Position numbers and translations under genes: made by a program. A stretch of DNA of 64,000 bases from JAZKID01 sp965247525 (GTDB taxonomy: Bacteria > Pseudomonadota > Alphaproteobacteria > Rhizobiales > UBA4765). Of this stretch, positions 8,661 to 17,580 are shown piece after piece; position 1 is the stretch's first letter; each line of letters opens with the position of its first letter. The stretch spans positions 620,001 to 684,000 of the forward strand of contig OZ252015.1 of the NCBI GenBank assembly GCA_965247525.1. Direction: 5' to 3'. The notes below the pieces were generated by a model. It saw only the letters and a program-made list of their open reading frames with translations. It was not told where the DNA came from and searched no databases.

Positions 8661-8730
8661 TGGCAGTCCGGGCAAGCCCTCATGCCGTAATCCAATGGCA
8701 GTTCGGGCAAGCCCTCGTGCCGTTACCCAT
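8661..8730. repeat. Tandem pair of 35-nt repeats upstream of ftsZ
   Basis: Two adjacent units start at 8661 and 8696 with a 35-base period. Both contain GGGCAAGCCCTC, and the inner GGGC-AA-GCCC is a small palindrome. The units differ at only a few positions. A third copy of the core, 25 bases long, lies at 8942-8966 beside the ftsA stop codon. A 12-base match (TTCGGGCAAGCC) at 31772-31783 may be a decayed relative. Confidence 0.8.
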
Positions 8731-8810
8731 CAAAATGCACTGATCTGGTGGATACTTGGTTAATTTTCGAATGATGATGAGGCTTAACAAGTTTTTATTT
8801 GGCTGCTCGC

Positions 8811-8917
8811 GCCCGAGCGCCCCGCGCGAATGGCGCAAAAGAAACCGTCCGAGCGTCCCGCGCGAATGGTGCATAAAAAACGCCCGAGCGCCCCGCGCGA
8901 ACGGCGCATAAAGCAAG
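8811..8917. repeat. Three tandem 35-36-nt GC-rich repeats between ftsA and ftsZ
   Basis: Units begin at 8811, 8847 and 8882. Each starts with G(C/T)CCGAGCG and contains CCCGCGCGAA followed by (T/C)GG(C/T)GCA. Read on the minus strand they resemble, with small indels, the units at 8661-8730, so the two blocks look like one family in opposite orientation. An ORF on the minus strand runs through them, but it shows only the repeat and is not counted as a gene. Confidence 0.8.
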
Positions 8918-8941
8918 CCAAGTTCTCGTGTGTTTTTTAAT

Positions 8942-8966
8942 AGGCAGTTCGGGCAAGCCCTCGTGC
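8942..8966 (+). repeat. Third copy of the GGGCAAGCCC repeat
   Basis: AGGCAGTTCGGGCAAGCCC followed by TCGTGC repeats the core of the units at 8661 and 8696. It ends three bases before the ftsA stop codon. With the two other blocks it makes 8601-8968 almost entirely repetitive. A short AT-rich part at about 8735-8800 may hold the ftsZ promoter, but I see no convincing -35/-10 pair. Confidence 0.75.
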
Positions 8967-8968
8967 TT

Positions 8969-10282
8969 TTAAAAACTTTCGCGAATCCAGGAGCTCATAC
9001 GGGACATATAACCGTCAGTTCCTGTCATCAGCTGGCGCATACGGCGCGGCTCGATCTGTTCGATCTGCGCAATCTGCGGATAAATCGTAAGACCGAAGAC
9101 AGAGGCAAAGGCAGGGCCTTTTGCAGCTTCAGGGAGGCTTGAGACACCCAGCGGACGACCGATGCGGACCTGACGCCCGAAAATACGGCGGGCAACTTCG
9201 CCAAGACCTGTCAGCTGCGATGCGCCGCCCGTCAAAACCACGCAACGCCCGGCTTGGCTTAGCAAATTGCTGGCTTTCAGCTTGTCGCGGACAATTTCAA
9301 GAATTTCTTCAACACGCGGGCGAATGATGCGCACCAGATGCGAGCGTGGGATTTGGTTTTGCTCATGCTCATCGCCGACCTGCATGATGTTGAGAAACTC
9401 ATGCTCGTCCGATGGGCAAGGCAGAGGCGAGCCATGCAGGGTTTTCAACCGCTCTGCATGCTGGATGGGTGTCGAAAGCCCCATCGCAATATCTGTTGTG
9501 ATGTGGTGGCCACCAACAGGCACGCTGTCGGCATGGACAAAACGCCCGTTCTGGAACACCGCAAGACTTGTCGTGCCGCCGCCGCAGTCAACCACGCAGG
9601 CGCCAAGCTCGGCCTCATCATCGACAAGAACGGATAGGCCGCTGGCATAAGGCGTTGCCACAACCGCATCGACATGAAGGTGGCAGCGTTCAATACACAA
9701 AACGATGTTACGGATGGGCGCGCTGTCGGCGCTGACCACATGCATGTCAACGCCAAGATTTGCCCCAAGCATGCCGCGTGGGTCGCGAATGGCCGTTGCG
9801 TCATCAAGCGTAAAACCGACAGGCAGAGAGTGCACAACGCTGCGGCCTTCGCGCAGAGAGTGGGCAGAGCCCGCTTCTAACACGCGGCGGATGTCGATGT
9901 CTTCAACTTCATGGCCGTCGATTGCGACAGAAGCGGCATAGGCTTCCGATGTCAGGCGGCCTGCGGACACATTAACAATTAGGCTTTCAACTGTGAGTCC
10001 GGACATGCGTTCAGCGGCATCGACGGCAAGGCGGATCGATTGCTCTGCCGCATCCATATCAACGATAAGGCCAGACTTGATACCGCGTGCGCGGTGGTGG
10101 CCAAAGCCGACAAGGTCAACCGTATGAGTGCGGTTTGGCAGCATCTGGTTTTGCTCAACCGGACGAAGACGCGCGATGGCGCAGACAATTTTCGATGAAC
10201 CGATATCAAGCACGGTTACTGTTGTCGCCCTTTTGGGTGATAACGGTTTCAACCGGCTGTTCTTGCGGAGAAGGGAACTCAT
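8969..10282 (-). CDS. ftsA: Cell division protein FtsA
   Basis: Actin-like ATPase that anchors FtsZ to the membrane. The 437 residues show the nucleotide motifs VLDIGSSKIVCAIAR near residue 25, CVVDCGGGTTSLAVF and VVLTGGASQLTGLGEVA, plus the inserted 1C domain. The C-terminal SSWIRESF is the short amphipathic membrane helix usual for FtsA. The start codon overlaps the ftsQ stop (ATGA), so the two are coupled. Downstream lies the repeat-rich gap before ftsZ. Confidence 0.96.
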   Translation of the reverse strand: MSSLLRKNSRLKPLSPKRATTVTVLDIGSSKIVCAIARLRPVEQNQMLPNRTHTVDLVGFGHHRARGIKSGLIVDMDAAEQSIRLAVDAAERMSGLTVESLIVNVSAGRLTSEAYAASVAIDGHEVEDIDIRRVLEAGSAHSLREGRSVVHSLPVGFTLDDATAIRDPRGMLGANLGVDMHVVSADSAPIRNIVLCIERCHLHVDAVVATPYASGLSVLVDDEAELGACVVDCGGGTTSLAVFQNGRFVHADSVPVGGHHITTDIAMGLSTPIQHAERLKTLHGSPLPCPSDEHEFLNIMQVGDEHEQNQIPRSHLVRIIRPRVEEILEIVRDKLKASNLLSQAGRCVVLTGGASQLTGLGEVARRIFGRQVRIGRPLGVSSLPEAAKGPAFASVFGLTIYPQIAQIEQIEPRRMRQLMTGTDGYMSRMSSWIRESF

Positions 10283-11328
10283 GCACGACCTCCTTGCACT
10301 TTCTGGACAATGACGGGAGCCTTGATTGCAGCAGGCGCGGCGCGCTTTGCGGCAGGCTTTGTATTTAGTTTATCGTCGCGTTCTTTTGCAGCGGCTTCCG
10401 ACAGGCGCACGATGACGCGGTCTGGCAGACGCAGATCGACAATGCTGATATCGCGATTGAGAAGCGCGTCTTTTTTATCAAGCTCTGCAAGCTTTGAAAG
10501 CGCGGTCTCGAAATTCTGTTCTGGCAATTTGATATCGGTGCCCTCGGACAATTTTAAATTCCAGCGCCGGTTGGCAACATAGATCGCCGCACGCAAACGG
10601 GATTGAAGCGCAGGATATTGCTCCAAGGCCGACAAAAGCTTCGTCGCCTGCGCATCAGCGCCCTTGCCGACAATCAACGGAAGGCCTGAAAAGCGCTGGT
10701 CGTTGTAAGGGCCGATTTGGCGGCCGTCCTTGTCGATCATCAACACATCGCCGCCAAGCTGCCACAGCGCGTAAGGCGTGCGTTCAGTCACGTTTACTTC
10801 CAATGTTCCCGGCATGATCAGGCGGACGGACGCCGTTTTGATCCAAGGAATATCAAGAAAGCGCTGACGCGTTTCTTCAGTGTTGATGGTGAAGGCCGAA
10901 CTTGACGGTGTGATGTCGAGGATTTTGGTAACCTCGGAATCAGAGAGGCGGCTTCCGCCTTCCACGCGAATTTCGCGAATGCCGAAACCGAATGTGCGCG
11001 CCGAGACGGCGGCAACAAGCTGGCCGGTTGATTTCAGTTTTTCTGCAGCATCGCCAAACACAAGCGCTGTCACAAGAACAAGAATATAAAAACCGGTCAC
11101 AGCGTAAAGGCCGGAGCGCGGCGGAATGTCCCCGCTGAAAAGCTTGCGGCGCCATGTGGGGCGCTCGATTTTTAAAAGCTGGCGTTGCGGCTTGAGAGTG
11201 CGCTGCGGTGTCTGCGCATTTGTGCGGCGGCGGGGTTTTTGGCTGCGAGAGATTTTGACAGGCGATGGAAAAAGGCGCGGGAGAGCCGCTTCGGCCAAAC
11301 GTCCCGATAGTGCCTTTATCGATTGCAC
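10279..11328 (-). CDS. ftsQ: Cell division protein FtsQ
   Basis: Bitopic divisome protein that links early and late division proteins (FtsQBL complex). It has a basic cytoplasmic N-terminal part of about 90 residues, one membrane segment (LYAVTGFYILVLVTALVFG), a POTRA domain beginning near FGIREIRVEGGSRLSDSEV, and the FtsQ domain with IPWIKTASVRLIMPGTLEV. The C-terminus ends in a Lys/Ala/Pro-rich tail. GTG at 11328 is chosen as start: GGAGGA lies 7 bases upstream and it overlaps the end of ddl. This gives 349 residues. The stop overlaps the ftsA start. Confidence 0.93.
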   Translation of the reverse strand: MQSIKALSGRLAEAALPRLFPSPVKISRSQKPRRRTNAQTPQRTLKPQRQLLKIERPTWRRKLFSGDIPPRSGLYAVTGFYILVLVTALVFGDAAEKLKSTGQLVAAVSARTFGFGIREIRVEGGSRLSDSEVTKILDITPSSSAFTINTEETRQRFLDIPWIKTASVRLIMPGTLEVNVTERTPYALWQLGGDVLMIDKDGRQIGPYNDQRFSGLPLIVGKGADAQATKLLSALEQYPALQSRLRAAIYVANRRWNLKLSEGTDIKLPEQNFETALSKLAELDKKDALLNRDISIVDLRLPDRVIVRLSEAAAKERDDKLNTKPAAKRAAPAAIKAPVIVQKVQGGRA

Positions 11329-12233
11329 GATGCATCCTCCAAAATCCAGCGCACCAGATCTTGAAAGGTATGTCCCGCGTGAGCCGCAAGTTCCGGTACG
11401 AGCGATGTTCGCGTCATGCCGGGCTGTGTGTTCACCTCGAGACACACCAATCCGCCCTCATTCGCCAATGGGTCAAAACGGAAATCACTCCGCGTTACGC
11501 CACGACAACCAAGGGCACGATGCGCCTTCAAGGATAACTGTTGTATTTCTTGGTAAATATTCGGTTTAATACGGGCGGGAAGAATGTGTTTTGACCCCCC
11601 CTCGCTGTACTTCGATTCATAGTCGTAAAAACGCGCTGTTTGCACAATTTCGATAACGCCCAGAGCCACTTGGCCCATGACGGCACAGGTCAATTCGAGA
11701 CCGGGCGCAAATTTTTCAGCTAAAAATATTTCTTCCAGAGGCCAATCATCGCGCGTTAACTCTTGTGGCGGATGCGCCATTTCGTCCGTGACAATATAAA
11801 CCCCGACCGACGAACCTCCCGTATTCGGCTTCAACACATAAGGCGGTTTGAGAACGTGTTTTTTCGCCGCTTCCGCCCGGCTGACGAGCTTTCCCTCGCA
11901 GACCGGAACCCCTGCTTTTGCCAGATGGATTTTGGCCATCTGCTTGTCCATCGCCAGCGCGGAGCTGAGAACGCCAGAATGCGTATAGGGAATTTTCATA
12001 AGCTCAAGCAGACCCTGAACCGTTCCGTCTTCGCCGGGCGAGCCATGCAGCGCCAGAAATGCGATGTCCGGTTTCAGACCGGAGAGCACTTGGCCGAGAT
12101 CAGGCGTGACATCGACACGGCTGAGACGGTGGCCAAGGCTTTCAAGAGCATCAGCGCACTGCGCGCCCGTATTGAGCGACACCTCGCGCTCGGACGACCA
12201 ACCACCCATCAACACCGCAATATGCTGGCTCAT
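11316..12233 (-). CDS. ddl: D-alanine--D-alanine ligase
   Basis: ATP-grasp enzyme that makes the D-Ala-D-Ala dipeptide for the peptidoglycan stem peptide. At 305 residues it is typical of DdlB. Motifs: LHGSPGEDGTVQGLLE, the ATP-grasp segment YVLKPNTGGSSVGVYIV, and GLVCLEVNTQPGMTRTS, where the acidic and Asn residues bind Mg2+. The ATG follows the murB stop without a gap, and the 3' end overlaps ftsQ. Confidence 0.96.
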   Translation of the reverse strand: MSQHIAVLMGGWSSEREVSLNTGAQCADALESLGHRLSRVDVTPDLGQVLSGLKPDIAFLALHGSPGEDGTVQGLLELMKIPYTHSGVLSSALAMDKQMAKIHLAKAGVPVCEGKLVSRAEAAKKHVLKPPYVLKPNTGGSSVGVYIVTDEMAHPPQELTRDDWPLEEIFLAEKFAPGLELTCAVMGQVALGVIEIVQTARFYDYESKYSEGGSKHILPARIKPNIYQEIQQLSLKAHRALGCRGVTRSDFRFDPLANEGGLVCLEVNTQPGMTRTSLVPELAAHAGHTFQDLVRWILEDASCNR

Positions 12234-13190
12234 TTAAACCGCTCCTGCGAGTTGAAACGCACGGACTTCGCGCCCCTGTTCAAAATCGCCCAGGCGCTTG
12301 ATTTCCCAATCGAGTAAAATTCCTGATGTCTCGTGCACGCGCGCGCGCACCTGCTCGCCAAGCGTTTCCAAATCATACGCGCTCGCCTGATTGTCGTTGA
12401 TCATGAAATTGCAATGCAGCTCCGACATATGTGCACCGCCGACGCGAAGATTGCGGCATCCTGCTTTGTCGATCAACTGCCAAGATTTGTCAGGCAAAGG
12501 GTTTTTGAATGTCGAGCCGCCGGTGCGCGATTTAATCGGCTGGGTCTGTTCGCGTTTGGCCTGGATCTCATTCATCTGTTTTAAAATCGTGTCCTTGTCG
12601 CCTGCCGTGCCTTGAAACAGAGCCTGCGTAAAAATCAGGTCTTGCGGCGCGTTTGTATGGCGATAGCTAAAGCCAAAATCCGCATTGCCGAGAATGTGCA
12701 ATGTTCCGCGCCGGTCAACGGCGCGCGCTTCCACGAGAACGTCTTTGGTCTCCGCTTCATAGGCGCCGCCATTCATGCGTAGCGCACCACCTATTGAGCC
12801 TGGAATACCGCGATAAAAAGCAAGGCCCGCAATCCCTGCCTCCGCCGCCGCGCGTGCGGCGTGAATGTCCGGCACCGCTGTTCCGACGCGCAAACGCTGA
12901 TGCGATTCCACTTTAATGTCGCCAAAGCCTTTGGCGGAGAGACGGATTACAATACCGCGCAGGCCGCCATCGCGCACGATCAGATTTGAACCAAGCCCCA
13001 CTGTGGTGATCGGCGTTTCTTTTCTGATGCGTTCGAGAAAATAGCAGAGGTCTTTCTCATCAGCGGGGGTGAACAAAACTTCCGCAGGGCCCCCAGTACG
13101 AAACCATGAAATTTGCGCCATCGGAAATTCACTTTGCAAACGACCACGCAAATCAGGCATCCGCGAAGAAAGGTCATTACAAAGGCTCAT
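12234..13190 (-). CDS. murB: UDP-N-acetylenolpyruvoylglucosamine reductase MurB
   Basis: FAD enzyme that reduces UDP-GlcNAc-enolpyruvate to UDP-MurNAc. The 318 residues contain the FAD-binding segments VGLGSNLIVRDGG and IPGSIGGALRMNGGAY. SYRHT fits the type II group, GGSTFKNP carries the catalytic serine, and GILLDWEIKRLG lies at the C-terminus. The start overlaps the stop of the glutamine amidotransferase gene by 4 bases, so that gene is embedded in the same mRNA. Confidence 0.96.
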   Translation of the reverse strand: MSLCNDLSSRMPDLRGRLQSEFPMAQISWFRTGGPAEVLFTPADEKDLCYFLERIRKETPITTVGLGSNLIVRDGGLRGIVIRLSAKGFGDIKVESHQRLRVGTAVPDIHAARAAAEAGIAGLAFYRGIPGSIGGALRMNGGAYEAETKDVLVEARAVDRRGTLHILGNADFGFSYRHTNAPQDLIFTQALFQGTAGDKDTILKQMNEIQAKREQTQPIKSRTGGSTFKNPLPDKSWQLIDKAGCRNLRVGGAHMSELHCNFMINDNQASAYDLETLGEQVRARVHETSGILLDWEIKRLGDFEQGREVRAFQLAGAV

Positions 13191-13894
13191 GCCGCCTTCT
13201 CCACAACATCAAGCCATGTGGCAAAAACATCATGCGCTGTTTTGAAAGAGGCCTCACCATAATCTTTCGCCTGTGCGCGGATATCAGCCTCCGTCATTCC
13301 CGCAATCGGCAAATCGTCAGCGTGGTTGATAAACCAGCGTTCAATCCATTCAGGTCGTGCTTCAAGATGAAACTGCAGTGCAAGCTGGTGCGGCAGTTTG
13401 CGATAGGCTTGCACGGGGCAAAAATCATTAAAGGCAAGAAGCTCGCAGCCGTCTGGCAGTGCGCAATTGTCGCCATGCCAATGCGGAATGGGTTTGCCAT
13501 CGATGGCGCATAGACAGGAATTTTTACCGCAATCGGTCAGCGCCACTTCGTGCCATCCCACCTCGCGCGAGCCACTGGCGCGCACTTCAGCTCCAAGCGC
13601 CGCCGCCATGATCTGCGCCCCAAGACAAATGCCAAGCAAAGGTCGCCCCGCGGTAAGCCGTGCGCGCACGCCGTCAATTTCTTCGCGCAGGAATGGGTAT
13701 TTATCGGCTTCATAGACACTGCGCGGCCCACCAAGCACGATGATAAGATCAGTATCGACCCAGATGTCGGTTTTGAGCTCTCCAGCGGCAGCGTCGATAT
13801 AACAAGTTGAATAACCGTAGTCTTCAAGCAGCGGCGCTAAGGCGCCAAGGCCTTCAAACGTGACATGGCGCACGGCAAGGCAGCGCTTGGTCAT
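13187..13894 (-). CDS. Class-I glutamine amidotransferase, embedded between murC and murB
   Basis: A 235-residue GATase of the GMP-synthase-like type. The catalytic triad is visible: Cys90 in LLGICLGAQIM, and His176 and Glu178 in ALQFHLEARPEW. No synthetase domain is fused to it, so the ammonia acceptor is unknown. It overlaps both neighbours (1 base with murC, 4 with murB), which implies co-translation with cell wall precursor genes. In Gram-positives GatD-MurT amidates lipid II, but GatD belongs to a different subgroup and no MurT-like partner is seen here. A role in peptidoglycan or stem-peptide metabolism is inference from position only. Confidence 0.85.
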   Translation of the reverse strand: MTKRCLAVRHVTFEGLGALAPLLEDYGYSTCYIDAAAGELKTDIWVDTDLIIVLGGPRSVYEADKYPFLREEIDGVRARLTAGRPLLGICLGAQIMAAALGAEVRASGSREVGWHEVALTDCGKNSCLCAIDGKPIPHWHGDNCALPDGCELLAFNDFCPVQAYRKLPHQLALQFHLEARPEWIERWFINHADDLPIAGMTEADIRAQAKDYGEASFKTAHDVFATWLDVVEKAA

Positions 13895-15300
13895 CAGGCC
13901 GCCTTTTGCGCCAGTTCATTTGGCAGATTGGTTGCCCATTGCGTGATCGAACCTGCGCCAAGGCAGATGACGAGATCGCCCGGCTCACCGTTTTCGCGAA
14001 CGAGACGCGCAAGCTCTTCAGGCTTTGGCAATGCAAGCACATTGCGATGGCCGTGTGCGCGCAGACCTTGTATCAAATCATCCTGCATCGCGCCTTCAAT
14101 CGGCTGCTCGCCTGCGGAGTAGGTATCCGCGACGATGACAATATCAGCATCATTAAAACAGGTGCAGAACTGGTTGAACAGTGACAACAAGCGCGTATAG
14201 CGATGGGGCTGCACGACCGCAATCACCTTGCCTTCGGCAACGCTGCGCGCTGCTTTCAGTGCCGCCGCAATCTCAACGGGGTGATGGCCGTAATCGTCGA
14301 TGATTGTTACACCGTTCCAGTCGCCTGTATGCGTGAAACGCCGTTTCACGCCTGAGAAACCGGCAAGGCCTTTGCGAATGTCGTCATCATTAATACCAAG
14401 CTGAAGCGCGACAGACACAGCCGCCGTCGCATTCAGCGCGTTATGATGACCGGGCATTGGAATAGAAAGATTTGAAACAACGCGGGTTAAACCGGTTTTA
14501 CGGTTGGTGTAAGCAAGCTCGAAATTTGTGCGGATGCCTTTATGCGTCAGGTTGAATAGACGCACATCGGCCTGCGGGTTTTCGCCATAGGTGACGACAC
14601 GCCGGTCTTCGATGCGGCCGACAAGCTGCTGCACAACCGGATGGTCGATGCACATGACGGCAAAGCCATAAAACGGAATGTTTTCGATAAATTGGATGTA
14701 AGCCCGTTTGGCTTCATCAAAATCACCGTAATGGTCGAGATGTTCAGGATCGATATTGGTGACGATGACAACGTCGGCCGGAAGCTTGACGAAAGTGCCG
14801 TCGCTTTCATCTGCTTCAACCACCATCCATTTGCCAGCGCCAAGGCGCGCATTGGTGCCATAGGCATTCACAATGCCGCCATTGATGAATGTCGGGTCGA
14901 ACCCGCCTGCATCCAGCAGCGCCGCAACCAGAGATGTGGTCGTGGTCTTGCCATGGGTGCCGCCAATCGCGACACACGAGCGGAGGCGCATCAATTCGGC
15001 GAGCATTTCAGCGCGGCGCACAACGGGAATATGATTTTGCCGCGCCAGCATGAGTTCTGGATTGTCGCGTTTCACCGCGGATGAGACGACAACCACTTCA
15101 GCATCGCCAAGATTGTCTTGGTTGTGCCCGATATGGATGACAGCGCCTTTTTCAGCGAGGCGCTTGGCATTGGCGTTTTCCGCGATATCCGAGCCTTGGA
15201 CTTTATAACCAAGATTGATCAGGACTTCGGCAATGCCGGACATGCCGATGCCGCCAATACCGATAAAATGGATGATGCCGACATTCTGTGGGATTTTCAT
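13894..15300 (-). CDS. murC: UDP-N-acetylmuramate--L-alanine ligase MurC
   Basis: Adds L-Ala to UDP-MurNAc. The 468 residues have the three Mur ligase domains: the Rossmann start IGIGGIGMSGIAEVL, the P-loop GGTHGKTTTTSLVAALL, and the C-terminal domain opening with IDDYGHHPVEIAAAL. It lies 12 bases after murG, and its stop TGA shares a base with the start ATG of the glutamine amidotransferase. Confidence 0.97.
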   Translation of the reverse strand: MKIPQNVGIIHFIGIGGIGMSGIAEVLINLGYKVQGSDIAENANAKRLAEKGAVIHIGHNQDNLGDAEVVVVSSAVKRDNPELMLARQNHIPVVRRAEMLAELMRLRSCVAIGGTHGKTTTTSLVAALLDAGGFDPTFINGGIVNAYGTNARLGAGKWMVVEADESDGTFVKLPADVVIVTNIDPEHLDHYGDFDEAKRAYIQFIENIPFYGFAVMCIDHPVVQQLVGRIEDRRVVTYGENPQADVRLFNLTHKGIRTNFELAYTNRKTGLTRVVSNLSIPMPGHHNALNATAAVSVALQLGINDDDIRKGLAGFSGVKRRFTHTGDWNGVTIIDDYGHHPVEIAAALKAARSVAEGKVIAVVQPHRYTRLLSLFNQFCTCFNDADIVIVADTYSAGEQPIEGAMQDDLIQGLRAHGHRNVLALPKPEELARLVRENGEPGDLVICLGAGSITQWATNLPNELAQKAA

Positions 15301-15312
15301 ATGATTTAAGTC

Positions 15313-16434
15313 CTATTTCGGTGCAGAAACAGTCTTATCGGCTGATTTTGCGGTCTCTTCAACATAATTTGCAAGCAAAATGGCAGCATCGGGTCGGCCA
15401 AAACTTTTGGCGGCACGCGCGCATTTTTCCATAAAAACAGGGTCTTCCAGCGTGTTGAGCAGCAGCGCACCAAGACGCTCGTTGTTCAACTCTTTTTGTT
15501 CGGCAAGAATGGCCGCGCCGCTTAACGCAAGGCTTTGTGCATTTTTAAGCTGGTCATTGTCGATGGCGTTGGGCAGCGGCACAAGAATGGACGGCCGACC
15601 GATGACGGTCAGCTCATTGACGGTTGACGCCCCCGAGCGGGCGATCACCAGATGGGCGTCCGCCATTCTTTGCGGCATATCGGCGTAAAAGCTTTCAACT
15701 TCAAAATGACGAAGACTGAGCTGCTCAAATGCCGCGATAAGTTTTTGTCTGTCTTCGGGGCGCGCCTGCTGCGTGACGATAAGCCGTGCGCGCAAGCGGT
15801 CTGGCAAAATGGACAATGCGCCGGGCAGCACGTCGGCAAAAATACGTGCCCCCTGGCTGCCGCCAAAGATCAGAAGTCGAATATCGCCATCGGCCGCCGG
15901 CGCTTCGTAAGGTTTCTGCGCGGCCTCGATAACGGCTTCGCGCACCGGCATACCGACAACGCGCGATTTGGCCTGCCAAGCGCTTTCAACCAGCGTGGTA
16001 TTTTCGGTGGCCAATGCAATGGCGCTGACATTTTTTGCCAAAATACGGTTGGCGCGGCCAAGTACTGCATTGGCTTCATGAATCAATGTCGGCATTTTCA
16101 GATGTGTCGCGGCCTGCAGCGGCGGCAGCGTCGGGTAGCCGCCAAACCCGACAATAATATCTGGCCTGCTTTTACGTAGCAGCCTGCGTGCTTTGACGTA
16201 GCCGCGCGCAAGTTTGTAAAGCGTTCGCGCCAGCGCAACAGGGCTGCGGCCTCTGATCGTGTCAGACGAAATGACGTGAATTTTGCTGGCTTGAAACTTG
16301 TACTGGTCGCAACGCTCGTCCGTTGCAAGCTCGATTGTCCAGCCGCGTTTTTGCAGCTCTAACCCAAGCGCCTGCGCTGGAAACAAATGTCCGCCGGTGC
16401 CGCCCGCAGCGAGCAATATTTTGCGCGCGCTCAA
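15313..16434 (-). CDS. murG: Lipid II synthase MurG (GlcNAc transferase)
   Basis: Glycosyltransferase on the inner face of the membrane that converts lipid I to lipid II. The 373 residues contain AAGGTGGHLFPAQALG, the G-loop IVGFGGYPTLPPL, LLIFGGSQGARIF, and the UDP-GlcNAc site ARSGASTVNELTVIG. No ATG is available at the family start. The protein begins with TTG at 16434, which overlaps the ftsW stop as TTGA, suggesting coupling. Confidence 0.96.
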   Translation of the reverse strand: MSARKILLAAGGTGGHLFPAQALGLELQKRGWTIELATDERCDQYKFQASKIHVISSDTIRGRSPVALARTLYKLARGYVKARRLLRKSRPDIIVGFGGYPTLPPLQAATHLKMPTLIHEANAVLGRANRILAKNVSAIALATENTTLVESAWQAKSRVVGMPVREAVIEAAQKPYEAPAADGDIRLLIFGGSQGARIFADVLPGALSILPDRLRARLIVTQQARPEDRQKLIAAFEQLSLRHFEVESFYADMPQRMADAHLVIARSGASTVNELTVIGRPSILVPLPNAIDNDQLKNAQSLALSGAAILAEQKELNNERLGALLLNTLEDPVFMEKCARAAKSFGRPDAAILLANYVEETAKSADKTVSAPK

Positions 16435-17579
16435 CTGTGCTCACCCGGATAAGCGGCAGCGGTTGAAGAGCGCAGCACATGTGTGGAACGACGGCGCGTC
16501 AGCGCCAGCAAAAACCCCATGCCGACAGCTCCCGCAATCATTGATGAGCCGCCATAGGAAATGAACGGCAATGTCATGCCTTTGGCCGGAATAAGATTGA
16601 GATTGACGGCAATGTTGATGAGCGCCTGCAAACCAAAAAGCAGTGTCAGCCCTGCAACGGAAAGCCGCGTAAAATTATCCTCAGAGCGGATGGCAAACCA
16701 CAGGCCGCGCAAAACGATGAATGAAAAAACGCCAACAAGCGCAATCAGAAAAATAATACCGAACTCTTCGCCCGCAACAGAAAAAATGAAATCGGTGTGG
16801 CTGTCGGGAAGTGAGCGTTTGACGATCCCCTCACCCGGCCCGACACCAAACCAGCCGCCATGCGAGATTGATGCAACGGCTGTGTTTACCTGTAGATTAT
16901 CGCCTGTGCCATGCAGAAAGCGGTCAATGCGGCTTTGCACGTGCGGCAGCATAACATAGGCCGCAGCTAAACCGCCGCCGCCCGCAGCGGACAGCATGAA
17001 AATCCAGAACCACGGCATGCTGGCGATAAAGAACATGCCCGCCCATATTGAGCTCAGCAAAACAGTCTGTCCGAAATCCGGCTGCAATAGGAAAAGCGCA
17101 AGAACGCTGGCCAGCAAAGCGGCTGCCAGCAAAGTGCCGGGGAAACGCCGCTGGCGCAGGCCCTCCGCCATTAGCCAGCCTGCAACAACCACAAAGGCTG
17201 GTTTGATAAATTCGGAAGGCTGCAAAGAAAAGGATGCAAAATTCAGCCAGCGCGTCGCGCCTTTGACTTCAACACCGATGAACAAGGTTGCAATCAGCGC
17301 CAGAAACATTGCGCCAAATAAATAAAGGCTGGCGCGCCGCACCATGCGCGGGCTGAGAAGCGAAACACCGACCATGAGGAATACGGACGGAATAAGAAAC
17401 ATGGCATGGCGTTCGACATAATAAAAGGCAGGTAGGCTGCGCTTTAAGGCGATCGGCGGGCTGGCCGCCAAGGACAGCACAAAGCCTGCAGCCATCAAGA
17501 CAAGAACGCTGAACAGCAGCGGGCGATCGACCGTCCACCACCATTCACTAAATCTGGTTTTGCGTGCGCGGCTTGTCAT
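16431..17579 (-). CDS. ftsW: Lipid II polymerase FtsW (SEDS family)
   Basis: Septal peptidoglycan glycosyltransferase of the SEDS family, working with FtsI. It is a polytopic membrane protein of about 10 segments. GATRWLNFASFSLQPSEFIKP includes the conserved region near the catalytic Asp loop, and GMTLPFISYGGSS is the classic C-terminal signature. Start ATG 17579 (382 residues) follows murD directly with AAAAGG upstream; ATG 17600 is a less supported alternative. It lies between murD and murG, as in most dcw clusters. Confidence 0.95.
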   Translation of the reverse strand: MTSRARKTRFSEWWWTVDRPLLFSVLVLMAAGFVLSLAASPPIALKRSLPAFYYVERHAMFLIPSVFLMVGVSLLSPRMVRRASLYLFGAMFLALIATLFIGVEVKGATRWLNFASFSLQPSEFIKPAFVVVAGWLMAEGLRQRRFPGTLLAAALLASVLALFLLQPDFGQTVLLSSIWAGMFFIASMPWFWIFMLSAAGGGGLAAAYVMLPHVQSRIDRFLHGTGDNLQVNTAVASISHGGWFGVGPGEGIVKRSLPDSHTDFIFSVAGEEFGIIFLIALVGVFSFIVLRGLWFAIRSEDNFTRLSVAGLTLLFGLQALINIAVNLNLIPAKGMTLPFISYGGSSMIAGAVGMGFLLALTRRRSTHVLRSSTAAAYPGEHS

Positions 17580-17580
17580 G

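Noticed and set aside
8680..8916. Minus-strand ORF of 78 codons through the repeats between ftsA and ftsZ
   Set aside because: Its first 40 residues only translate the 36-base repeat three times, and no ribosome binding site or family likeness is seen.
8661..8966. Repeats between ftsA and ftsZ as a CRISPR array
   Set aside because: Units are directly adjacent without unique spacers, are imperfect, and no cas genes are nearby.
13187..13894. Glutamine amidotransferase as GatD of a MurT-GatD lipid II amidase
   Set aside because: No MurT-like Mur ligase homologue is present, and the protein looks like the GMP-synthase-type GATase group rather than GatD.
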